A stretch of 45,510 nucleotides of DNA, taken from a virus. Shown here piece after piece: positions 40,843 to 45,510 of this stretch (positions within the stretch are counted from its first letter, which is position 1; each line of letters begins with the position of its first letter). The DNA is taken from positions 1 to 45,510 of IMG/VR virus record IMGVR_UViG_3300033552_000017; one strand, 5' to 3'. Under the pieces are notes generated by a model. It was not told where the DNA came from. It made no database searches and saw only the letters and a program-made list of their open reading frames with translations. The translations under genes were made by a program, and so were the position numbers.

Positions 40843-40962
40843 TTAATCAAGAGGCGGTAAATCTTCAACAACAGCAATGTCTTTAAAATCTACATACAGA
40901 CCATCTGTTTGTATTGCCTCTTGAATGTGGGTTAAATATTGTTTATTTGATCTTCTGACCAA
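40843..40962 (-). CDS. Small protein with uncertain start
   Basis: 39 aa if TTG 40962 is used (MVRRSNKQYLTHIQEAIQTD...). The frame continues upstream (VHEIYI) with no ATG. The upstream ORF has ATG AAA TTT at the point where ATG AAA ATT TAT would have put an ATG in this frame, so a one-base loss is possible. The acidic C-terminus ends EDLPPLD. Confidence 0.45.
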   Translation of the reverse strand: MVRRSNKQYLTHIQEAIQTDGLYVDFKDIAVVEDLPPLD

Positions 40963-41099
40963 GATATAAATTTCATGAACTTGGAATAAATTTCGTTTGC
41001 TTTTATTACAGATTCCTTAGATAAACTTTCTGTTTCAAAAGGCTTAACATCAAAGGTTTTTATCCATTCGAGCAGTATTTCCTTTTCAGAGTCGGTCAT
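40932..41099 (-). CDS. Hypothetical small protein
   Basis: 55 aa, MTDSEKEILLEWIKTFDVKP start, helical, in ATGA overlap with the exonuclease. Overlaps the following frame by 31 nt in another register. Confidence 0.55.
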   Translation of the reverse strand: MTDSEKEILLEWIKTFDVKPFETESLSKESVIKANEIYSKFMKFISWSEDQINNI

Positions 41100-41890
41100 A
41101 ATAAGTTCTCTTTAATGTACTCCCGTGATTGAATAATGCGATTTTTCAATCTTTCCAAATCCGAATCATTACGGTCAAATTCAAAGTTAAAATGTCTGTC
41201 TTTTAAAGGTATTTCAACGAAGCCCTTTATAATAGTACTTACATGTTCTTTTTCTTCTGATACACCTCTGAAATTAATGTATTCCATAAAGGTTTTTTTA
41301 TCGTAAACATGATTGGCAATTATTTGCGCTTCAATCCATGCAGGTGTATCATTCTCTAAGTGATTGTATGATTCTTTCCTTAACTCTGACTCTATAAGCC
41401 CCCAAGGTGTGTTGTTAAGCACGTAATCAATTGAACAATATTGAGCACCCGTCAACCACATGTAACCATGCCCCTGCCAGTAATAATTCTTTTCCAACTC
41501 TTTATTCTTTGCACGAAAGAACGAGTACGCATCCCAAGAGCTTTTTGTATCTCTGATGTGTGTTGCACTATAAATACTTTCGCCTTCAAACAAATCGGGA
41601 GTCCCTTTTATAAACTCGTTTGCTAAGCTCGTTTCGTTTTTCTTAAAGAACTTTTTAGTAATTCGGCTTAAAACTGTGATTGAGTCCTCTTCTGTTTCAT
41701 TGCCCTTGTCTAATTGCTTAGCGTGTATTTCACGGTGGCGGTTATACTTAGCGGAAACAACAACATCAACAAGATGCGTTTTAGTTGTTTCGCTTAATGT
41801 TTCAGTTTTACTTCTGCTATCTGTCATTAAATAACCTAATGAAGAACACCTAAACAAAATATCATTAACGTCTATATTACTTGGCTCCAT
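41096..41890 (-). CDS. PD-(D/E)XK exonuclease (YqaJ/lambda-exo type)
   Basis: 264 aa from ATG 41890. The nuclease core is GTPDLFEG (Asp), then IRDTKSSWDAYSF supplying D-x-K, with NETEEDSI earlier as the acidic helix and a YYWQGHGYMWLTGAQ end as in YqaJ-type enzymes. It works with RecT: resecting dsDNA so RecT can anneal single strands. Immediately downstream of recT with 14 nt overlap. The order RecT-exonuclease is the phage recombination pair. Confidence 0.82.
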   Translation of the reverse strand: MEPSNIDVNDILFRCSSLGYLMTDSRSKTETLSETTKTHLVDVVVSAKYNRHREIHAKQLDKGNETEEDSITVLSRITKKFFKKNETSLANEFIKGTPDLFEGESIYSATHIRDTKSSWDAYSFFRAKNKELEKNYYWQGHGYMWLTGAQYCSIDYVLNNTPWGLIESELRKESYNHLENDTPAWIEAQIIANHVYDKKTFMEYINFRGVSEEKEHVSTIIKGFVEIPLKDRHFNFEFDRNDSDLERLKNRIIQSREYIKENLL

Positions 41891-42779
41891 TCTCAATTTC
41901 CCCCTTTCTAGTTTCAAATAATTCTACAGGTATTTCTGCACCTATTGTTTCTTGAAGTAGCTCTAAATCTTCAATTGTTTTGCAGTCTGAAACCATTAAT
42001 GTAAAGCGTTCCAATTCTTTGTTTATTGGAATTTCTTCATGGTCATCATACGTGAATTTATCACCGTTTTCATCTTGCACAATTGCTTGATCTAAAACGA
42101 CTGCCTTTTGCATTTCAACCGATAACGGGGCAAACTTTGAAAGCAATAATTTAATAACCGTTTTAATTGCCATTCCTTCAAAATCGTCTTTCCACAAGCC
42201 ATAACCTTTTTTGAATGTTTGAGAAAATTTAGTCCCGTGTTTTGTAAGATTTTCAACACTCATATAAAGCGTTTTTTCAAACCCGTTAAGCAACTTAAAG
42301 TAAGAAGCGTAACCAACCACTTTACCGGATGAAGGTTTTGTAAAATCAAATTCAAACCCTGTTAATGGATTTTCAGAAACTAGTTGTCCTTCATAAATTG
42401 GACTTGCTGAAATTGTTTTAAATTGCCCAGACCTTTGAGCAAGCTGGATAAAGCCTTTGTAGCCCATTTGGAATTGAGCGACCTGCTTATACCCTCCGCC
42501 AGATTGTTTTTGATTGTATGGCACAATGTAAGCGAATCCAAGGTTACTGTTTAATGGCAGGTCTAGAGTTGCGGCAACAGCAGCGGCATGGTATACGCTT
42601 TGTGGATCGGCTTTAATTAATAGCTCATTTTGAGACACTATTTGTAAAACAGAGGTCATGAAAGCCGTTGACCTTTTGCCTAGCATCTCTTGAAACTTGG
42701 CCTTTACTTCATATCGTTCAAATAGCCTCTTAGTTGCAATTAACGGATTGTTTTGTGTTTGTTGTATTTCGTTACTCAT
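41877..42779 (-). CDS. recT: RecT-family single-strand annealing protein
   Basis: 300 aa from ATG 42779 (MSNEIQQTQNNPLIATKRLF). LNSNLGFAYIVPYNQKQSGG, FQMGYKGFIQLAQRSGQFKT and SPIYEGQLVSENPLTGFEFD are hallmark RecT motifs. Binds and anneals ssDNA in phage recombination and replication. Followed by its partner exonuclease. Confidence 0.93.
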   Translation of the reverse strand: MSNEIQQTQNNPLIATKRLFERYEVKAKFQEMLGKRSTAFMTSVLQIVSQNELLIKADPQSVYHAAAVAATLDLPLNSNLGFAYIVPYNQKQSGGGYKQVAQFQMGYKGFIQLAQRSGQFKTISASPIYEGQLVSENPLTGFEFDFTKPSSGKVVGYASYFKLLNGFEKTLYMSVENLTKHGTKFSQTFKKGYGLWKDDFEGMAIKTVIKLLLSKFAPLSVEMQKAVVLDQAIVQDENGDKFTYDDHEEIPINKELERFTLMVSDCKTIEDLELLQETIGAEIPVELFETRKGEIENGAK

Positions 42780-42927
42780 TTTCAAATTCTTTAGGTTCTG
42801 TATTTAAGTGTTTAATGTGAGTTAATTCATCAATTAGAAACCTGTCATCTGTTTCATCTATTTCAGAATAAAGCAGGTCTTCTAAGAATGCAGGGTCTTC
42901 AAATCCCTGAGGGGTGTTACTGCTCAT
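42772..42927 (-). CDS. Small acidic protein before recT
   Basis: 51 aa, strongly acidic (FEDPAFLEDLLYSEIDETDD). ATGA overlap with the upstream gene and 8-nt overlap with recT. It might bind a recombination protein or a host nuclease as a DNA mimic, but only the charge suggests this. Confidence 0.55.
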   Translation of the reverse strand: MSSNTPQGFEDPAFLEDLLYSEIDETDDRFLIDELTHIKHLNTEPKEFENE

Positions 42928-43127
42928 ACGCTGCCCTCCTTTACTCGATCCTGAAATGGACTGTCTGAAATGAATATTAATGTAGGGTTAATATTGTGCT
43001 CCATTGCATCCTGCGTAACCATAGCGAGCTGTTTTAAAGCCTCACCCATGTTTGGGTGGGTTATTGCTATTCGTGCAGTCTTGCGTAGAATTAAAGTGTA
43101 TCCTACTCGTTCGTTTTGTGTCATCAT
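42924..43127 (-). CDS. Hypothetical small protein
   Basis: 67 aa from MMTQNERVGYTLILRKTARI, basic, alpha/beta. The upstream TTG start would lie inside the previous gene. No family recognised. Confidence 0.55.
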   Translation of the reverse strand: MMTQNERVGYTLILRKTARIAITHPNMGEALKQLAMVTQDAMEHNINPTLIFISDSPFQDRVKEGSV

Positions 43128-43146
43128 AATTTTATTAGTTATTAGT

Positions 43147-43257
43147 TTAATAAGCTCCCCTGCCAAATATGGTAGTTCGGAAATCAGGGGTACAGTCGGG
43201 AATAGAACCCATCAAAGAGAAACCGACTATATTGTTTTTAATATATTTCACAATCAT
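43147..43257 (-). CDS. Very small protein
   Basis: 36 aa (MIVKYIKNNIVGFSLMGSIP...), overlapping the upstream gene by 20 nt. The region also forms a hairpin AGTCGG/CCGACT (43189-43227), so coding is uncertain. Confidence 0.35.
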   Translation of the reverse strand: MIVKYIKNNIVGFSLMGSIPDCTPDFRTTIFGRGAY

Positions 43258-43402
43258 CGGCTATCCGTTCAAATATCGGACAAAAGAAGCCTTTAATTTT
43301 TATATTTAAAAGGCGTAACCGAGCCTTAAATTTGCAGTCTTTCAATAACCAGTAAGCCATAAGGGTAAGAGATAATAGGTTAGTAAATGGTAAGTATTTC
43401 AT
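43238..43402 (-). CDS. Small membrane-associated basic protein
   Basis: 54 aa. One short hydrophobic helix (NLLSLTLMAYWLL) followed by a basic tail with cysteines (KDCKFKARLRLLNIKIKGFF). Starts 2 nt after the TAG of the upstream gene. Role unknown. Confidence 0.5.
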   Translation of the reverse strand: MKYLPFTNLLSLTLMAYWLLKDCKFKARLRLLNIKIKGFFCPIFERIADDCEIY

Positions 43403-43404
43403 AA

Positions 43405-43620
43405 CTATAATTTAACAGTTGAATTTTTCAATGTAAAAGAAAGGTTAACGCTATTGATGCTAGTCTTTTTTACCAATCCTGAACGATTTGCCCAAACTGA
43501 AACTAATGAATTATACATTTGATCGTATGTTGCATTTTCTACAGATGAAAAATCGTAATCAAATATAGAATTGGAAGTGTTTGATTTGATAATTGCTGTG
43601 TAATTAGTAGTTGCGTTCAT
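43405..43620 (-). CDS. Hypothetical early protein
   Basis: 71 aa, Ser/Asn/Thr-rich, beta-like (SGLVKKTSINSVNLSFTLKN). First gene after a shared early promoter (43667-43698). Ends in TAG. No family recognised. Confidence 0.6.
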   Translation of the reverse strand: MNATTNYTAIIKSNTSNSIFDYDFSSVENATYDQMYNSLVSVWANRSGLVKKTSINSVNLSFTLKNSTVKL

Positions 43621-43666
43621 AGTGGTAATTTTTAGAAGTTTGTTTTTGTTTTCGTTTCCTATGATG

Positions 43667-43698
43667 TAAAACTACATAATTACTATTTAATATCCAAA
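43667..43698 (-). promoter_or_regulatory. Early promoter with shared upstream element
   Basis: Minus strand: TTTG (43698-43695), 20 nt, TAGTTTTA (43674-43667). The block from TTAGTAATTTGTTTGG through TAGTAATTA is almost identical to that at 35.14-35.17 kb. Drives the early minus-strand genes from 43.62 kb. Confidence 0.75.
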
Positions 43699-43728
43699 CA
43701 AATTACTAAGATTAATTTAAACAAATAT

Positions 43729-43974
43729 CTAACTAATTGATTTAGTGGATAAAAGTTTTTCAATAGTCTTAATCTTTTCTTCCAATGCTTCCAAAAAATC
43801 AAAATTCAGGATCTTGCCGCCCATCACATTACGTAAATGGCTAGCGTGGTATTGCTTAAACTCATTTGCATACCTAGTCATACCTATAGTAGCCATACGT
43901 TTTTTTAGCTCTGCCAATTTTATAGCGTGCTCTATCTTATCTTCAATTTTATTCTGGCTGTACTTTCTCTTCAT
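43729..43974 (-). CDS. Small HTH transcriptional regulator candidate
   Basis: 81 aa. MTRYANEFKQYHASHLRNVM then GGKILNFDFLEALEEKI fits the Cro/C1 helix-turn-helix layout (recognition helix about 47-57, then the G-k...l..l helix). It is the first gene of the minus-strand early region, with its own promoter overlapping a divergent one. It is the natural candidate to bind the repeated AGTAATTTGTTTG element. Confidence 0.65.
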   Translation of the reverse strand: MKRKYSQNKIEDKIEHAIKLAELKKRMATIGMTRYANEFKQYHASHLRNVMGGKILNFDFLEALEEKIKTIEKLLSTKSIS

Positions 43975-43993
43975 GTTATTGTATTTTGTTTTG

Positions 43994-44025
43994 CAAATAT
44001 ATAGTAATTTGTTTGTAATTGCAAA
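43994..44025 (-). promoter_or_regulatory. Divergent promoter, minus-strand side
   Basis: Minus strand: TTTG (44025-44022), 20 nt, TATATTTG (44001-43994), a perfect -7 box. It overlaps the plus-strand promoter, so the two can be switched by one regulator. The HTH gene starts 20 nt downstream. Confidence 0.75.
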
Positions 44026-44042
44026 ATGTTTGTGTAGATTTG
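44012..44042 (+). promoter_or_regulatory. Divergent promoter, plus-strand side
   Basis: TTTG (44012-44015), 19 nt, TAGATTTG (44035-44042), a perfect match to TTTG-N19-TAnnTTTG. Preceded by ATAGTAATTTG, the shared element. Drives the only plus-strand unit. Confidence 0.8.
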
Positions 44043-44078
44043 CAAGGGAATTACAAGTATTCTAGAAAGATAAATAAG

Positions 44079-44180
44079 ATGAAGACAACTAAGAATACAG
44101 AGTACTGCCTGTATCTCTTGTTTATCGCACTTTTAATAACCAATAGCCCTGCGTATGTGGGGTTATTTATTTTCTCCTAA
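44079..44180 (+). CDS. Small membrane peptide, plus-strand unit
   Basis: 33 aa: MKTTKNTEYCLYLLFIALLI then a hydrophobic end GLFIFS; basically one transmembrane helix. It begins 37 nt after the -7 box of the plus promoter. Followed by the tRNA gene. Confidence 0.5.
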   Translation: MKTTKNTEYCLYLLFIALLITNSPAYVGLFIFS

Positions 44181-44215
44181 TCTTTGATTAATTAGTAAAT
44201 AGTGTTACATTTGGA

Positions 44216-44288
44216 TGCGAGTTGGATGTAACGGCAACACGAAAGTCTCATAAGCTTTTAATTGAGGGTTCGACTCCCTTGCACGCAA
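44216..44288 (+). tRNA. tRNA-Met (CAT)
   Basis: Acceptor TGCGAGT/GCACGCA (6 of 7 pairs, one G-T), short D stem TGT/ACA, anticodon stem AAAGT/GCTTT with loop CTCATAA (anticodon CAT), T stem GAGGG/CCCTT with loop TTCGACT. CCA is not encoded. It could read AUG or, if modified to lysidine, AUA; AUA is a frequent codon in this AT-rich genome. The weak D-arm and one acceptor mismatch keep the confidence moderate. Confidence 0.7.
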
Positions 44289-44356
44289 CTATATAAATTC
44301 GTTGGACTAGAACGAAAACAAGCCTTTAAAAACTTTCTTGCTCGAAAGACAAACCT

Positions 44357-44394
44357 AAAGCCTGTAATGTACTAGTCCTACATTCGGGCTTTTT
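44357..44394 (+). terminator. Intrinsic terminator after the tRNA
   Basis: AAAGCC...AATGTA pairs with TACATT...GGGCTTT around a 7-nt loop, then TTTTT. A longer pairing GGACTAG (44304) / CTAGTCC (44372) encloses the region behind the tRNA. It ends the first plus-strand transcript and lies at the edge of repeat copy B. Confidence 0.7.
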
Positions 44395-44637
44395 GCATTT
44401 TATGCCTCAAATAAAATAGACTGGATGTATTCACTAGGTCTTTTATGCGCTCCCCTGAACGAAGGGTGTCGAATACTCCAATTAAATTATGTGCAGGATG
44501 AAACATTATCCGGCATAAGCCAAAACGATGAAGAACTCATTAACTCAGGGTTAGGATATGTTTCTCTCTATTAGGGGGTAGGGGGAAACATTTCACCAAA
44601 CCTTCAATTCAGAATCTATTAATCTAGGGTTAGGAAC
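44382..44637 (-). repeat. Inverted repeat copy B with conserved stem-loop
   Basis: The reverse complement matches 16738-16996. Its stem is ATGTTTC (44558) / GAAACAT (44585); copy A uses AGTTACTA/TAGTAACT at the same place, with the C-rich loop and the flanking CCTAACC units kept. Located between the tRNA and the two small plus-strand ORFs. The other 106-bp block (44382-44487) is nearly identical to copy A. Confidence 0.8.
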
Positions 44638-44651
44638 TTAAAATAAACAAA

Positions 44652-44783
44652 ATGGACTTAAAAGAAGCAATAAAAATACTCGAACATTTTCAAAAATGGC
44701 GTACTGGATCGGATATTGAAATGATACACCCGAAAGTTTTAACTAAAGCGATTGATTTAATTTTAAAGGAGGTAAAGAAATGA
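44652..44783 (+). CDS. Hypothetical small protein
   Basis: 43 aa, MDLKEAIKILEHFQKWRTGS and onward, ending LILKEVKK. A helical pattern seen in many short phage ORFs. It starts 15 nt after repeat copy B and overlaps the next gene by 4 nt. Confidence 0.6.
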   Translation: MDLKEAIKILEHFQKWRTGSDIEMIHPKVLTKAIDLILKEVKK

Positions 44784-44917
44784 ATAAAGACCAGATTCAA
44801 ATTGAAATTAATTGGCTAAAAAATAAGTTGGTAAATGTATCCAAGCCAAAGCATAGAAAAGATATTGAAAGACAAATAAAAGAAAGAGAATACAATCTAC
44901 ATTTAGGCATTAAATAA
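44780..44917 (+). CDS. Hypothetical small basic protein
   Basis: 45 aa, MNKDQIQIEINWLKNKLVNV, highly charged helix, ending in TAA just before a hairpin. No family recognised. Confidence 0.55.
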   Translation: MNKDQIQIEINWLKNKLVNVSKPKHRKDIERQIKEREYNLHLGIK

Positions 44918-44919
44918 AA

Positions 44920-44953
44920 AACCCAATCAAATTAATGAAAGGGTTATTATTTT
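44920..44953. terminator. Hairpin between convergent units
   Basis: AACCC (44920) pairs with GGGTT (44941); A-rich before, ATTATTTT after. It lies between the plus-strand unit and the convergent lysis gene, so it may end both transcripts. The stem is short. Confidence 0.4.
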
Positions 44954-44992
44954 AACGTGCACACATAACGCAAATGGCTACATGGACACGGG

Positions 44993-45487
44993 TTATTTCT
45001 TTCTCCGGAAAGATCGAATATTATACTTACTGCTAGGGTCTTTATTGAATATTTCCAAAGTATCCTTCTTAGCATACTTAATGAATAGAAATTTCTTTGT
45101 AGGCTTACGGTGCAACACAACATCTAGAGTATCCTTGTGAGTCATTTTAACGCCCGTTTCAAAGCACCCTTTTAAAGATGAATAGTTGTTAGACCAATCT
45201 ATGCAACGTAGATTAGTAGTACCTGAAACGCTGTCTTTAATGGTTGTGATTACGTTGTTGGTTGTTGTGGTTACTATCCTGCTTACCTCTTGTACGTTTC
45301 TGTTTTTAATCGACAATCCGAAACTATCAATTGCGTTATTAAAATCCTTCTTTCCGGCGTACGAAACGTTTGATTCCTGAATACTTTCAAAATATTCACG
45401 TCTTTCTTTCTCGTGCTGCCATTGAGAAAAAACCAAGGCAAATGCACCAACGAAAAGGGCTACTAAGATATAGGGTACAAATCGCAT
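44993..45487 (-). CDS. Membrane-anchored lysis-cassette protein (spanin-like)
   Basis: 164 aa. One N-terminal transmembrane helix (FVPYILVALFVGAFALVF), then a charged periplasmic part with a helical section (WQHEKERREYFESIQESN), Thr-rich segment, two cysteines (RCIDWSN; KGCFETG) and a very basic end (RSFRRKK). On the circle it follows the holin-like gene. The inner-membrane anchor plus periplasmic domain fits an i-spanin or similar lysis protein of Bacteroidetes phages; no lipoprotein partner was found. Confidence 0.6.
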   Translation of the reverse strand: MRFVPYILVALFVGAFALVFSQWQHEKERREYFESIQESNVSYAGKKDFNNAIDSFGLSIKNRNVQEVSRIVTTTTNNVITTIKDSVSGTTNLRCIDWSNNYSSLKGCFETGVKMTHKDTLDVVLHRKPTKKFLFIKYAKKDTLEIFNKDPSSKYNIRSFRRKK

Positions 45488-45510
45488 AAAAGCTAACAGA
45501 AGGTGGTTAA
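45381..45510. repeat. Terminal direct repeat, right copy
   Basis: Same sequence as 1-130 apart from base 45383 (a, against g at base 3). Together they close the genome into a circle of about 45,380 bp. Confidence 0.9.

Noticed and set aside
1-45510. CRISPR array, integrase, transposase
   Set aside because: No regularly spaced repeats of the needed size and no recombinase or transposase motif were seen in any frame I examined.

Overview
The window is one complete, circularly closed phage genome of about 45.38 kb. Bases 1-130 recur at 45381-45510 with one difference (base 3), so the two ends join. It is AT-rich. Its promoters fit the Bacteroidetes form (TTTG, 19-20 nt, TAnnTTTG) and starts lack a regular Shine-Dalgarno. 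One tail protein carries a SprB-like repeat, and a small secreted protein has a signal peptide ending in KAQ. Together these suggest a siphovirus of a Bacteroidetes host (Flavobacterium/Cytophaga-like). No integrase, DNA polymerase or RNA polymerase is visible.

Almost every gene is on the minus strand, so transcription runs from high to low coordinates. A divergent control region at 43.98-44.05 kb starts the minus-strand early genes (HTH protein, small ORFs, RecT, PD-(D/E)XK exonuclease, DNA methyltransferase, SNF2-type helicase with a second methyltransferase, replication proteins, endonucleases, many small ORFs; 43.97 to about 27.9 kb). It also starts a short plus-strand unit (33-aa membrane peptide, tRNA-Met, two small ORFs; 44.08-44.92 kb). 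Genes are packed with ATGA start/stop overlaps, which I used to choose starts.

The late region runs 27.8 to 1.1 kb: TerS, an HNH homing-type endonuclease, TerL, small membrane/tail genes, tail-assembly chaperones with a -1 frameshift, tape measure, large tail proteins, a separately expressed tail protein, three glycosyltransferase-like genes plus an FkbM methyltransferase, portal, MuF-type head protein, scaffold, major capsid, head-tail connectors, and a long tail fibre with an SGNH hydrolase domain. The lysis genes (M15 endolysin, holin-like, spanin-like) span the artificial ends.

The outstanding observation is in the terminase large subunit. Its open frame breaks exactly inside the Walker A motif and is restored 44 nt later. 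Takeoff and landing codons would both be GGG, there is a TAG in the gap, and the gap holds an 11-bp hairpin competing with a 13-bp upstream stem. A free-standing HNH endonuclease gene overlaps the TerL start. This closely resembles the phage T4 gene 60 translational bypass with its neighbouring mobA endonuclease, but in an unrelated gene. Removing the 44 nt yields a canonical P-loop (GGIRGGKS). A second notable feature is a 260-bp inverted repeat (16.74-17.0 kb and 44.38-44.64 kb) whose stem changed on both sides while staying paired.
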